Of a DNA stretch of 64,000 bases, positions 56,136 to 64,000 are shown piece after piece. The notes beneath the pieces were generated by a model. That model saw nothing but the letters and a program-made list of their open reading frames with translations. It was not told where the DNA came from and searched no databases. The position numbers and the translations under genes were made by a program. Origin of the DNA: Aliishimia sp963678085 (lineage in GTDB: Bacteria; Pseudomonadota; Alphaproteobacteria; Rhodobacterales; Rhodobacteraceae). How positions within the stretch are numbered: position 1 is the stretch's first letter; every line of letters starts with the position of its first letter. The stretch lies in the NCBI GenBank assembly GCA_963678085.1, contig OY782680.1:1178001-1242000 (forward strand), given 5' to 3'.

Positions 56136-56642
56136 ATGAATATAGATAAACGGATCACGGATGATCTGGTGGCCAATGATATATCATTTGTCACAACAGT
56201 GCCGTGCAAACAGCTTGCTGGGGTGATTGACGAGATCGACCAGCGGGAGGAGATCTTTCACATCCCATCCAATAAAGAGGATGAGGGCATGGGGCTCTGT
56301 GCGGGGGCCTGGATGGGTGGTAAACGCCCGGCAATCATCATGCAGAACACCGCCATTGGGGTGACGATCAACACGCTGGCTACGCTTATTCAATTCTATC
56401 GCATGCCATTGCCGATGATCATTTCCTATCGCGGCGAGCTGCGTGAGCCTGTGGCCTGTCAGGTCGAAATGGCGGTGCATACCAAGGCGCTGCTGGCCCA
56501 GCTGAATATCCCGACCTATCATTTTCATTGGCAAAAGGATGTGGAGGAGTTCGACAACATTCTGAAATATACCTTTATGTGCAACAAACCCGTGGCGATC
56601 CTGACGGATGCCAATTTCTGGGGAGGCTATGGCGATCAATGA
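56136..56642 (+). CDS. comD: Sulfopyruvate decarboxylase, alpha subunit
   Basis: ComD with ComE decarboxylates 3-sulfopyruvate to sulfoacetaldehyde using thiamine diphosphate. The 168-residue product is the PYR-domain half: FVTTVPCKQLAGVIDEID (about residues 18-35), IPSNKEDEGMGLCAGAWMGG (about 45-64, with the Glu that activates the cofactor) and MQNTAIGVTINTLATLIQFY. Phosphonopyruvate decarboxylase is the nearest alternative, but the operon favours the sulfonate. Its TGA overlaps the comE ATG. Confidence 0.88.
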   Translation: MNIDKRITDDLVANDISFVTTVPCKQLAGVIDEIDQREEIFHIPSNKEDEGMGLCAGAWMGGKRPAIIMQNTAIGVTINTLATLIQFYRMPLPMIISYRGELREPVACQVEMAVHTKALLAQLNIPTYHFHWQKDVEEFDNILKYTFMCNKPVAILTDANFWGGYGDQ

Positions 56643-57193
56643 TTAGATCTGAAATTCTGCGTGAGATTGCGCCGATCCTGAGAGATCATCTGGTGGTGTG
56701 TAACATAGGCATCCCTAGCCAAGAGCTGCATGCGATCGATGATCAGCCGAGTAATTTCTATATGCTGGGCACGATGGGGTTGGCCTCGTCCATCGGTCTT
56801 GGGCTGGCGCTGGCGCAACCAAAGCCGGTGATCGTGATTGATGGGGATGGCTCGATTTTGACCAATCTGGGTACGCTGCCAACCATCGCCAATAATGTGG
56901 CTGACAATTATATCTTGATGATCATCGACAATGGCTCTTATGGCTCAACCGGCGATCAGCCAACCTATACGGGCAAAAAGACCTCGCTGGCGGGTATGGC
57001 GCGTGCGGCGGGCTGTGAGACTGTTATTGAGGTGCAAGATGCTGATACGGGGCCTGCGCTGGAGGCGGCACTGGAGAGCGGCAAGATGACGGTGATGGTG
57101 GTGAAATGTGAGAGTGGGAATGCCAAAATGCCTGTGATCACAATGGATCCGGTGGTGATCCGTGACCGATTTATGAAAGCCGTTCAGGCGTAA
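56639..57193 (+). CDS. comE: Sulfopyruvate decarboxylase, beta subunit
   Basis: The 184-residue PP-domain half binds the diphosphate of thiamine diphosphate through VIDGDGSILTNLGTLPTIAN (GDGS...N motif, about residues 62-81) and has IIDNGSYGSTGDQPTYTGKK (about 92-111). It is coupled to comD (ATGA), and the split two-subunit form is typical of sulfopyruvate decarboxylases. It is the last gene of the operon; the sulfoacetaldehyde acetyltransferase (Xsc) needed next is not in this window. Confidence 0.9.
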   Translation: MIRSEILREIAPILRDHLVVCNIGIPSQELHAIDDQPSNFYMLGTMGLASSIGLGLALAQPKPVIVIDGDGSILTNLGTLPTIANNVADNYILMIIDNGSYGSTGDQPTYTGKKTSLAGMARAAGCETVIEVQDADTGPALEAALESGKMTVMVVKCESGNAKMPVITMDPVVIRDRFMKAVQA

Positions 57194-57231
57194 GCTAAGC
57201 GGGGTCGCTTGCGCGGCACTCTATCTATTTT

Positions 57232-57255
57232 GTGAGAGGGGAGGGCCCCTCTCAC
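57232..57255. terminator. Hairpin after comE
   Basis: GTGAGAGGGG (57232-57241) pairs perfectly with CCCCTCTCAC (57246-57255) around AGGG. It lies between convergent comE and arsH and has no T-run on the plus strand. It probably helps end transcription or protect 3' ends. Confidence 0.6.
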
Positions 57256-57259
57256 TGAT

Positions 57260-57290
57260 CTCTCCCCCCGTGGAGAGTTATTTCTTTGAT
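57260..57290 (+). terminator. Terminator of the sulfonate operon
   Basis: CTCTCC (57260-57265) pairs with GGAGAG (57272-57277) around a 6-nt loop, followed on the plus strand by TTATTTCTTT. The tail overlaps the 3' end of arsH on the other strand. Confidence 0.6.
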
Positions 57291-57988
57291 ACGCGCTCAT
57301 GCACCTGGGCAACGGTTTCGACCCGTTCGGAGTAGCGATCAACCAGGTAATCTTTGCGGCCCCGCACCATATAGGTGAATTTGACCAGTTCTTCCATCAC
57401 ATCCACGATGCGGCGGTAAAACGGGCCTTCGGGGAGGCGGCCGTCTTTGAATTCGAGCCAGGCCTTGGGGATGGAGCTTTGGTTGGGGATTGTGACCATG
57501 CGCATCCAGCGCCCCAAGATTCGCATTTGGTTGAGCGCGTTAAAGCTTTGTGAGCCGCCCTCGACCTGCATGATTGCCAGGGTTTTGCCTTGCGTGGGAC
57601 GAATGCCGCCTTGCAGGGACAGCGGCAGCCAGTCGATTTGGGTTTTCATGATCCCGGTCATGGCGCCGTGGCGTTCGGGACTGGACCAGACCATGCCTTC
57701 GGACCAAGCAGCGAGTTCGCGCAGCTCGGCCACTTTGGGATGACCCGCATCGGCATCATCCACCAGAGGCAGGCCAGAGGGGTTAAACATGCGCGTCTCG
57801 CATCCCAATAGCTCTAGGATACGCGCGCCTTCCTCAGCGGCAAGGCGTGAAAAACTCTGTTCGCGCAATGAGCCATAAAGCAGCAAAATCCGGGGCTTAT
57901 GGCCAGGATCATCCGGCCCAGCAAGCGCGGCAACATCAATCTGGGGCAGGGCCTCTTTGATCAAGGCCGGCAAGGTTTCTTCGCTCAT
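57278..57988 (-). CDS. arsH: ArsH-type NADPH-dependent FMN reductase
   Basis: ArsH is a flavoprotein that oxidises organoarsenicals and can reduce quinones or azo dyes. The 236-residue product has ILLLYGSLREQSFSRLAAEE (FMN loop, about residues 35-54), FNPSGLPLVDDA, MVWSSPERHGAMTGIMKTQI (about 99-118) and the ArsH-specific TLAIMQVEGGSQSFN. No other ars gene is adjacent. The start at 57988 follows GGAGAGAG. Confidence 0.93.
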   Translation of the reverse strand: MSEETLPALIKEALPQIDVAALAGPDDPGHKPRILLLYGSLREQSFSRLAAEEGARILELLGCETRMFNPSGLPLVDDADAGHPKVAELRELAAWSEGMVWSSPERHGAMTGIMKTQIDWLPLSLQGGIRPTQGKTLAIMQVEGGSQSFNALNQMRILGRWMRMVTIPNQSSIPKAWLEFKDGRLPEGPFYRRIVDVMEELVKFTYMVRGRKDYLVDRYSERVETVAQVHERVSKK

Positions 57989-58100
57989 CGCTCTCTCCAC
58001 AATACTCTGATACCCCGTCCCTCAAAATAGGAGTTGCTGCAAGCGAAGCTTTGTCGCAGCGGGTCTTGAGAGCCTCTCATAAGCAGGTTAACAGATCGCT

Positions 58101-58682
58101 ATGGCAAAGCTGTATTTTCACTACTCTACAATGAATGCGGGCAAATCGACGATCTTGCTGCAGGCGGCCCATAACTATCGCGAGCGGGGCATGGCTCCGT
58201 ATCTTGTGACTGCGCGGCTTGATGATCGGGCGGGGCGTGGGCAAATCGCTTCGCGCATCGGGATCACGGCAGAGGCGGATATGTTTGATGCGGGCACTGA
58301 TATGTTTGCATTGATTGCGATGCAGCAAGCCAAGGGCGAGCTGGCTTGTGTATTTATCGACGAGGCGCAGTTTCTCAGCCGTGATCAGGTTTGGCAATTG
58401 GCGCGCGCGGTGGATGATTTGCGGGTGCCGGTGATGTGCTACGGGCTGCGGGTTGATTTTCGCGGCGAGCTCTTTCCTGGCTCGGCCACCTTGCTGGCCC
58501 TGGCCGATGAGATGCGCGAAGTGCGCACGATTTGCCATTGCGGGAAAAAAGCAACCATGGTGGTGCGCCAGGATGAGCAAGGCAATGTGCTTACCGGCGG
58601 CGCTCAGGTGCAGATTGGCGGCAATGAGACCTATGTTTCCCTGTGCCGCCGTCATTGGCGTGAAGCGGTGGGGGATCTATAG
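58101..58682 (+). CDS. tdk: Thymidine kinase
   Basis: The 193-residue type II thymidine kinase salvages thymidine with ATP. The P-loop is YSTMNAGKSTILLQAA (about residues 8-23), the DEAQ motif is in CVFIDEAQFLSRDQVW (about 83-98), and the zinc Cys/His residues occur as TICHCGKKATMV (about 144-155) and SLCRRHW near the C-terminus. Its 3' end overlaps convergent msrQ by 6 bp. Confidence 0.96.
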   Translation: MAKLYFHYSTMNAGKSTILLQAAHNYRERGMAPYLVTARLDDRAGRGQIASRIGITAEADMFDAGTDMFALIAMQQAKGELACVFIDEAQFLSRDQVWQLARAVDDLRVPVMCYGLRVDFRGELFPGSATLLALADEMREVRTICHCGKKATMVVRQDEQGNVLTGGAQVQIGGNETYVSLCRRHWREAVGDL

Positions 58683-59285
58683 CGCCGCTCTTGTGCGCCG
58701 CAGCTGAAGATTGGACCAAATACGATAGGCTTCCAAAAGCCCCAAAGGCAGGAAATGCACCAGGGCCGGGCCGAGACCTCCCCAATCATGCAGCGCGGCC
58801 CAGTGGATAAGGGTGAGCACAGCTGCGCCATAGACCCAGCGTTGCAGGCTTTTCCAGGCGGGCCCCATGCGTTTGATCCAGCCATCAGTCGAGGTCACAG
58901 CGAGCGGGACAAAGACCACAAAGGCAAGCCAGCCGGTCCAGATATAGAGCTTTGATAGCTCCGCACCGCTTACTGCCACCGCGCCCTCATCAATTAGGTA
59001 AAGCACTGTGTGCAGCAGCGCATAGCCAAAGGCTGCCACGCCAATATAGCGCCGTCGTTTCATGAGCCAGCGCGGGCCGCGCCAGCCTTTTAACAGCATT
59101 GTGAGCGGCGTGATCATCATGGCAAAAATCATCATACGGGCTGCGAACTCTCCGCTTGGGTGCAGCAGCTCGTGGACCGTTTCGGGATTGCCTGATGTGA
59201 GCGAGCTCAGCATCCCAAGTGCGGGCAGGCTTAACAGCGCCCAGAAAGTGTAGGGATGGTGCCATATGGTTTTTACTGCGGACAT
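58677..59285 (-). CDS. msrQ: MsrQ, haem-binding subunit of the periplasmic methionine sulfoxide reductase
   Basis: MsrQ (YedZ) is an inner-membrane b-type cytochrome that gives electrons to the molybdoenzyme MsrP. The 202-residue product has about six helices, haem-ligand candidates in FGYALLHTVLYLI (about residues 88-100) and TLIHWAALHDW (about 153-163), and RYIGVAAFGYALLHTVLY typical of the ferric-reductase-like domain. The start at 59285 has AGGAGG upstream. msrP, usually adjacent, is not present in this window. Confidence 0.88.
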   Translation of the reverse strand: MSAVKTIWHHPYTFWALLSLPALGMLSSLTSGNPETVHELLHPSGEFAARMMIFAMMITPLTMLLKGWRGPRWLMKRRRYIGVAAFGYALLHTVLYLIDEGAVAVSGAELSKLYIWTGWLAFVVFVPLAVTSTDGWIKRMGPAWKSLQRWVYGAAVLTLIHWAALHDWGGLGPALVHFLPLGLLEAYRIWSNLQLRRTRAAL

Positions 59286-59355
59286 GTTTCGCCTCCTATG
59301 TCTGTGATAGAACGCAGGCGCCAGAGCATTCCGGCGCAGCTTTTTCATGCCGCAT

Positions 59356-59385
59356 AAAAAAAATGACCCGCCGGATGGCAGGTCA
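59356..59385 (-). terminator. Rho-independent terminator of rpmI-rplT
   Basis: On the minus strand TGACC-GCC arms (59381-59385, 59377-59379) pair with the opposite GGC-GGTCA arms (59371-59364) and are followed by eight T residues (59363-59356). It lies 26 nt after the rplT stop. Confidence 0.9.
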
Positions 59386-59410
59386 TGTTCATAAATTCAA
59401 CTTTCAGGAT

Positions 59411-59776
59411 TTACGCGCTCAGCGCACCCTTCGCTTGGTCCACGATGGCCGCGAATGCGTCGGGCTCATGCACCGCGAGATCGGCCAGAACCTTACGGTC
59501 CACTTCGATGCCAGCCAGGTTCAGCCCGTTAATAAAGCGGGAATAGGTCAGGCTCTCATCATGGGCGCGCACGGCTGCGTTGATCCGCTGAATCCACAGC
59601 GCGCGGAAATTGCGCTTACGATTCTTGCGGTCGCGCGTTGCATATTGGTTGGCCTTATCAACCGCTTGGCGTGCGACCTTAAAGGTGCTCTTGCGGCGAC
59701 CATAATAGCCTTTCGCGGCCTTGATAACCTTTTTGTGGCGTGCGTGTGTGGTGGTTCCACCCTTAACTCTGGACAT
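59411..59776 (-). CDS. rplT: 50S ribosomal protein L20
   Basis: The 121-residue L20 starts MSRVKGGTTTHARHKKVIKA, with GYYGRRKSTFKVARQAVDKA, ending in a stretch like RDRKNRKRNFRALWIQRINA; family length and motifs match. It binds 23S rRNA early in assembly. It follows rpmI by 14 nt; infC, which precedes these genes in many bacteria, is not here. Confidence 0.98.
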   Translation of the reverse strand: MSRVKGGTTTHARHKKVIKAAKGYYGRRKSTFKVARQAVDKANQYATRDRKNRKRNFRALWIQRINAAVRAHDESLTYSRFINGLNLAGIEVDRKVLADLAVHEPDAFAAIVDQAKGALSA

Positions 59777-59790
59777 AGATCACACTCCTC

Positions 59791-59991
59791 TTAGCGGTCA
59801 TAGGGCATAAAGCCCTTGACGATTTTTGCATCCGGCGCGCTGAGCGTGGTGGTGCCGCGTGCGTTACGGATGAATTTCTTGTGGCGTTTGATCATGCCGT
59901 GGCGTTTGCCCGCCTGTCCCGAGATCACCTTTCCGGTGGCCGACACTTTAAAGCGCTTCTTGGCGCTTGATTTGGTCTTCATCTTAGGCAT
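59791..59991 (-). CDS. rpmI: 50S ribosomal protein L35
   Basis: The 66-residue basic protein starts MPKMKTKSSAKKRFKVSATG and has KRHGMIKRHKKFIRNARGT, all typical of L35. AGGAGACGTAA precedes the ATG. It heads the rpmI-rplT operon. Confidence 0.98.
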   Translation of the reverse strand: MPKMKTKSSAKKRFKVSATGKVISGQAGKRHGMIKRHKKFIRNARGTTTLSAPDAKIVKGFMPYDR

Positions 59992-60170
59992 TTACGTCTC
60001 CTAGTCTTAGGTCCGTGAAACGCGCCTTGGCATGCCTTTTAAGCCGATGGCGCGACTGAGAAGGCCCCTTTAGGCAATCTCGCTGGGTTTGGCAAGTGTT
60101 TTTCAGCCAGACGCGCGCTTGATTGAGTTGAAGGTAAGTGCTACCAAGCCACACTGTAGGAGCGAGATGC

Positions 60171-60440
60171 ATGACGGTAAAGTCCTCCATTTCTTTGACA
60201 GACGAGCAACATGCCTTTGCAAAGGCATTGGTTGATGCCGGAAAAGCAACAAGTTTGAGCGGTGTTTTGCAACAAGGTGTAGAGATGCTCCGCCGGCAAG
60301 AAGAAGATCGCACTCTGGAGCGCGCCGCATTGCGTGATATCCTCGCTAAACGGCAAGACGCAGCAGGAGAAACTGCGCGCCAATTTGATCTGCGATTGGA
60401 GGACATGATCGCACATAAACGTAAAGCGATGTTGAGCTGA
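60171..60440 (+). CDS. parD: ParD-family antitoxin (ribbon-helix-helix)
   Basis: The 89-residue protein has the ParD pattern: KSSISLTDEQHAFAKALVDA (ribbon strand and first helix, residues 4-23), TSLSGVLQQGVEMLRRQEED (second helix, about 28-47) and an acidic/basic C-terminal tail that would wrap the toxin. The start at 60171 has TAGGAG 8 nt upstream. The toxin gene that should follow is degraded (60441-60607), so this antitoxin appears to have lost its partner. Confidence 0.85.
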   Translation: MTVKSSISLTDEQHAFAKALVDAGKATSLSGVLQQGVEMLRRQEEDRTLERAALRDILAKRQDAAGETARQFDLRLEDMIAHKRKAMLS

Positions 60441-60607
60441 TCTTTGTTGATTTTGGAGAAACGATGTCAGGCGCATTGGCGCACGCAGAAACACGCATTC
60501 GGGATATTCGACAGGACGCCGAACAGATCCTCATAGCCCCGTATAGAGGGGCGTGTCATGATGATCCGGCTTTTGCAGGACAAGTGAGGGTCTGGAGCGC
60601 CAAATGA
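60425..60607 (+). pseudogene. Remnant of a ParE-family toxin gene
   Basis: An open stretch (ATG at 60464, TGA at 60605-60607) encodes DFGETMSGALAHAETRIRDI and then RQDAEQILIAPYRGACHDD. From memory this matches the middle of ParE toxins (FGE...AxxRIRxIRxxAExLxxxPxRGTxHDD). The N-terminal roughly 25 residues are missing, because parD ends too close, and the end (PAFAGQVRVWSAK) does not match the conserved GLR...YWF region. I read it as a truncated, frame-disrupted toxin. Confidence 0.55.
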
Positions 60608-60608
60608 G

Positions 60609-63371
60609 CTATCCCGCCGCCCGTTCTCGGCCCGCTTTGATGGCTTCGCGCAGTTTTCTCTCTAGCGCTTCTTGTTTGGGTTTGGAGTGGTATTTCAGCC
60701 CGAACATGTCTTTGACGTAGAACGTATCCACCACCTGCTCGCCGTAAGTTGCGATCACTGCATTGGCCACATAGACATTGTTGGCGGCAAAGGTGCGGGC
60801 CAGATCATAAAGCAGGCCGGGGCGGTCGCGCGTATCTACCTCGATGATCGTATAGATCTCAGAGCCTTCATTGTCGAAGGTGATATGGGTTGGCACGTTA
60901 AAGGGCTTTTCGCGTTTCTTGATCTTGTCGCGGTCTTTGAATTCTTCACCCGCGATGACCTCGCCTTTGAGAATGCGCTCAATCATACGTTTGAGGCGCG
61001 GTAGGCGGTCGGCCTCGTAGGGGCTGCCATCAGCATCTTGTAGCCAATAGGCATCTGTGACCCATCCATCCGACGTGGTATAGCTGCGTGCATCCACCAC
61101 ATTTGCCCCCACGAGCGCCAGCGCTCCGGCCAAGCGGCTAAAGATCCCCGGATGATCGGCCATCACAAAGCAGGCGCGGGTGGCGTCGCGGTCCTCATCG
61201 GGGTGTAGATCAATGCGGATTTGATCCTCTTCCAGCCCCTTTAGGAGACGGGCGAAAACCTCATGGGCGGTGGCATGGAGCCCTTGCCAATAAGGATCGT
61301 AATGCCGGTTCAGCTCGGCCTCGATATCTGCGCCGGGCCAATCTTGCAGCGCCTCTGTGAGCGCGCGCTTGGCCTCCTCGCCGCGCCCTTCGCGGGTGAG
61401 CGCCTCCATACCATCTTCCAGCGCGCGGGCGGTTTGCCGGTAGAGCGAGCGGATCAGCACCGCTTTCCAATTATTCCAAGTCTCAGGCCCCACACCGCGA
61501 ATATCGCAAACGGTCAGCACCGTCAGCAAATCCAACCGTTCGCGCGTTGTCACCGCCTTGGCGAAATCACGCACGGTGCGCGGGTCCGCGATATCTCGCT
61601 TTTGCGCCATATCGGACATGAGCAGGTGATAGCGGATCAGCCATTCGACAGTTTCGACCTCCTGCGGCTCAAGCCCCAAACGCGGAGCAACAGTTCGTGC
61701 AATGCGTGCACCCAAGATCGAGTGATCCTCTGGCCGCCCCTTGCCAATGTCATGCAAGAGCAGTGCCACATAAATCACCCGTCGATTTACCCCGGCCTCC
61801 AAAATGCTCGACGCGATAGGCAGATCCTCTTCCAGCTCGCCTTTTTCGATCATTGCAAGCTGGGCGATGCATTGGATTGTGTGCTCATCCACCGTGTAGC
61901 TGTGATACATATTGAACTGCATCATCGCCACGATGGGGGCAAATTCCGGGATAAAGGCGGCCAGCACGCCCAGCTCGTTCATCCGCCTGAGCGCCCGCTC
62001 GGGATTGCCATGTTTCAGCAGTAAATCCAGAAACAGCTCTTGCGCGGCGGGGCTTTGGCGAAAGCCCGCATCAATAAGGTCCAGGTTCGATTTCACCATG
62101 CGCATCGCATCCGGGTGGATCAGCATGCTGGTGCGCAGCCCCTCTTCAAACAAGCGCAGCAGGTTCAAAGGGTCTTGCAAAAACGCGGCCTCATTGGCTA
62201 CGGCGAGCCGCCCATGCACGACCTGATAGCCTTTGCTCAGCTTTGGCGTGCGCTTGAAAAGCCTTTCCAGCAGCGGCGCGGCCTTGACATGTTGCGCCTC
62301 AAGTTTGGTGAGGAAAATCCGGGTCAGATCCCCGACCTCGGTGGCTTGCAGAAAGTAGTCCTGCATGAATACTTCAACCGCGCGCCGCCCCTTTTTGGCC
62401 TCATAGCCCATAGCATCGGCGACCTCGACCTGCATATCGAAACTGAGCTGCTCGGTTGCGCGCCCGGCGATCAGATGCAAATGACAACGCACGGCCCAAA
62501 GGAAATTTTCCGCCTTAGCAAAGGCCTCGAACTCCTCAAGGGTAAAGACTTCTTTGGCCACCAGATCCGCCGCATCCTGAACCCCATGCACATATTTGCC
62601 AATCCAAAACAGCGATTGCAGGTCGCGCAAGCCGCCTTTACCCTCTTTCACATTGGGCTCAACCACATAGCGCTGGTGAAACTTGCGGTGGCGGATGTCG
62701 CGCTCTTCCAGCTTGGCCTCGATGAATTCACGCGCGGTGCCAGTGTAAAGATCGCTCTGTAACTGCGCGGCGAACTCTTGTGCCAGAGCTTCATCCCCGG
62801 CCAGAAAGCGATGCTCTAGCATAGCGGTGCGGATGGTGAAATCTTCGCGCCCAAGCCTCAGGCAATCATTGATCGTGCGCGAGGCATGGCCCACTTTCAA
62901 CCGCAAATCCCAGAGCAGATAAAGCGTTGCTTCAATCACACTCTCAGCCCAGGGCGTGATTTTATAGGGCGTGAGAAAAAGCAGATCCACATCGGAAAAG
63001 GGCGCCATTTCTCCGCGCCCATACCCACCAACCGCAATCACTGTGAGACGTTCCGCATCGGTTTGCTGGGACGAAGGGTAGAGATGCTCTGATGTGTATT
63101 TGAGAACCGTGCTGACAATTTGATCCATTTGCCAGCTATAGGCACGGGTGGCGGCGCGGGCCTCAAACGGCGCCTTTTGAAGCGCCGCTTTGATGGATGC
63201 GCGCCCGGATTTATGCGCCTCTTTGAGCATGGTCAGCAGCTCGGGCCGAGCCTTTTTGGCATCCTCCGCTGCAGGATCTTCTGAACGGCGCGCTGCGAAC
63301 CAGCTCTCAAATCGCGCGTTGTCGAAAATCTCAGCGGCGGGGCAAATCAGGTCAAGAGGCGCTTGCGTCAT
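60609..63371 (-). CDS. glnD: Bifunctional PII uridylyltransferase/uridylyl-removing enzyme
   Basis: GlnD senses glutamine and adds or removes UMP on PII proteins. The 920-residue protein has the full domain order: nucleotidyltransferase (AVGGYGRGEMAPFSDVDLLF, about residues 111-130), helical linker, HD hydrolase (IYVALLLHDIGKGRPEDHSI, about 538-557) and two ACT domains (ATRACFVMADHPGIFSRLAG, about 734-753; IIEVDTRDRPGLLYDLARTF, about 842-861). No key residue is seen to be lost. It lies 16 nt after the preceding lipoprotein-like gene, so the two may be co-transcribed. Confidence 0.97.
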   Translation of the reverse strand: MTQAPLDLICPAAEIFDNARFESWFAARRSEDPAAEDAKKARPELLTMLKEAHKSGRASIKAALQKAPFEARAATRAYSWQMDQIVSTVLKYTSEHLYPSSQQTDAERLTVIAVGGYGRGEMAPFSDVDLLFLTPYKITPWAESVIEATLYLLWDLRLKVGHASRTINDCLRLGREDFTIRTAMLEHRFLAGDEALAQEFAAQLQSDLYTGTAREFIEAKLEERDIRHRKFHQRYVVEPNVKEGKGGLRDLQSLFWIGKYVHGVQDAADLVAKEVFTLEEFEAFAKAENFLWAVRCHLHLIAGRATEQLSFDMQVEVADAMGYEAKKGRRAVEVFMQDYFLQATEVGDLTRIFLTKLEAQHVKAAPLLERLFKRTPKLSKGYQVVHGRLAVANEAAFLQDPLNLLRLFEEGLRTSMLIHPDAMRMVKSNLDLIDAGFRQSPAAQELFLDLLLKHGNPERALRRMNELGVLAAFIPEFAPIVAMMQFNMYHSYTVDEHTIQCIAQLAMIEKGELEEDLPIASSILEAGVNRRVIYVALLLHDIGKGRPEDHSILGARIARTVAPRLGLEPQEVETVEWLIRYHLLMSDMAQKRDIADPRTVRDFAKAVTTRERLDLLTVLTVCDIRGVGPETWNNWKAVLIRSLYRQTARALEDGMEALTREGRGEEAKRALTEALQDWPGADIEAELNRHYDPYWQGLHATAHEVFARLLKGLEEDQIRIDLHPDEDRDATRACFVMADHPGIFSRLAGALALVGANVVDARSYTTSDGWVTDAYWLQDADGSPYEADRLPRLKRMIERILKGEVIAGEEFKDRDKIKKREKPFNVPTHITFDNEGSEIYTIIEVDTRDRPGLLYDLARTFAANNVYVANAVIATYGEQVVDTFYVKDMFGLKYHSKPKQEALERKLREAIKAGRERAAG

Positions 63372-63387
63372 ATGCTAGAAGTAGCCC

Positions 63388-64000
63388 TTAAAAGCCCGCA
63401 AAGCTGCTTGGAGCCGGGCTCAGAACCAGTGCTTTACCATCCGAAACCGTGGCGACTGCAATCGCTCGCTCATTAGTGCCATCCGCCTTGAGCCTAAAGG
63501 CCCCGCTTGCCCCTTGGAACCCGTTGGCTTGGGTCAGCGCCTCTCCGGTCAAAGCCTCAGGGTTACCCGTTGCAATAGAGGCCCCAATCGCCGCGATCCC
63601 ATCAAAGGCCAACGCGCCAATCGGGTGCGGCTGACGGCCATAGGTTTGTTGATAAAGCGCGTTATAGGCGGCAACTCGCGTTGGATCTGGCAGTGCGAAG
63701 AGCCCGCCCTGCAGCCCAGGGAAGTTCAGCGTTTGTTGCGGGATGTCCCAGCGGGTCAGGCCGATATATTGCACCCGGTCCGGCTCCACCCCTGCGGAGG
63801 GCAGGATACCGGAAAAGAGCGGCAACGCGCCCGAAGAGGTGGAAGTCAAAAAGATCGCATCCGCCCCCCCAGAGTTCACCGCTGATTTGATGCGCGGCAC
63901 AGAGGCGGCCACGCTCTCTTGGGACAGCTCATAAGCAACCGATCCCACCACTTGGGTGCCGCTTAAGCCCGCAGCCTTCTGGATTGCATCGCGCCCAAGC
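63388..64000 (-). CDS. Penicillin-binding protein activator-like protein, 5' end outside window
   Basis: About 204 C-terminal residues are visible; the frame stays open to the right edge. It has the periplasmic type I binding-protein fold used by LpoA-like activators: SAVNSGGADAIFLTSTSSGA, YIGLTRWDIPQQTLNFPGLQ, AYNALYQQTYGRQPHPIGAL and the end FRLKADGTNERAIAVATVSD. An amino-acid ABC binding protein is the alternative, but absence of transporter genes and placement before glnD favour the LpoA-like group. N-terminal lipobox not visible. Confidence 0.75.
   Translation of the reverse strand, partial: LGRDAIQKAAGLSGTQVVGSVAYELSQESVAASVPRIKSAVNSGGADAIFLTSTSSGALPLFSGILPSAGVEPDRVQYIGLTRWDIPQQTLNFPGLQGGLFALPDPTRVAAYNALYQQTYGRQPHPIGALAFDGIAAIGASIATGNPEALTGEALTQANGFQGASGAFRLKADGTNERAIAVATVSDGKALVLSPAPSSFAGF

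Noticed and set aside
56136..57193. Phosphonopyruvate decarboxylase instead of ComDE
   Set aside because: Those enzymes are normally single chains next to phosphonopyruvate mutase; here the protein is split into two subunits within a sulfonate operon.
61263..62762. Long plus-strand frames opposite glnD
   Set aside because: GlnD is complete with all domains on the minus strand; the opposite frames are composition artefacts.

Overview
The window reads as chromosome of a marine alphaproteobacterium, most likely Rhodobacterales (Roseobacter group). The reasons are the short-form hisG with hisZ and hisS, the mce-DUF1467 pair, many TRAP and ABC uptake systems, a protocatechuate 4,5-cleavage pathway, sulfonate catabolism genes, and moderately GC-rich, densely packed genes with frequent ATGA stop/start overlaps. 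I see no rRNA, tRNA, CRISPR array, insertion sequence or prophage. Both edges cut a gene: panC on the left and a penicillin-binding-protein-activator-like lipoprotein gene on the right.

Layout. 1-1.6 kb: panB-panC (pantothenate). 1.7-5.7 kb: a cupin, an enolase-superfamily enzyme, glutaryl-CoA dehydrogenase, a small cupredoxin-like secreted protein and a RidA-family protein. 5.8-11.9 kb: an overlapping operon of creatininase-like and cytosine-deaminase-like hydrolases, an FAD-linked oxidase, a TauD-type dioxygenase and an orphan Tat-exported peptide-type binding protein, closed by a strong terminator; it looks like a catabolic pathway for an unidentified small, possibly nitrogen-containing compound. 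12.2-16.1 kb: nitroreductase, EI24 membrane protein, DUF1467-mce, a response regulator and an unrecognised membrane protein. 16.3-23.1 kb: a branched-chain-amino-acid-type ABC transporter operon ending in an acyl-CoA ligase. 23.2-26.5 kb: hisS-hisZ-hisG. 26.6-28.3 kb: slyX, a pseudoazurin and an unknown anchored protein.

28.5-34.3 kb is one gene for a 1931-residue protein made of about 21 copies of a roughly 73-residue module I do not recognise, followed by a calcium-loop (EF-hand/RTX-associated) C-terminal domain. It is the most novel object in the window. 35-44.6 kb is a protocatechuate 4,5-cleavage locus complete from ring opening to pyruvate and oxaloacetate: galB(ligJ)-ligK-ligU-ligI-ligA-ligB on one strand, a second ligA-ligB followed by ligC on the other, and between them a LysR regulator with two DNA-binding domains. 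An 18-bp motif, 16/18 identical, lies in the same orientation upstream of both transcription units.

46-57.2 kb is a sulfonate operon behind a divergent IclR regulator: an IseJ-like GMC oxidoreductase, TRAP transporter (binding protein plus fused permease), a DUF475/TerC-like membrane protein, HpsN-like sulfopropanediol dehydrogenase, a zinc alcohol dehydrogenase, a universal stress protein and sulfopyruvate decarboxylase ComDE. The routes converge on sulfoacetaldehyde; the enzyme that desulfonates it (Xsc) is not in the window. 57.3-64 kb holds housekeeping genes: arsH, tdk, msrQ, rpmI-rplT, a parD antitoxin with a degraded parE, and glnD.
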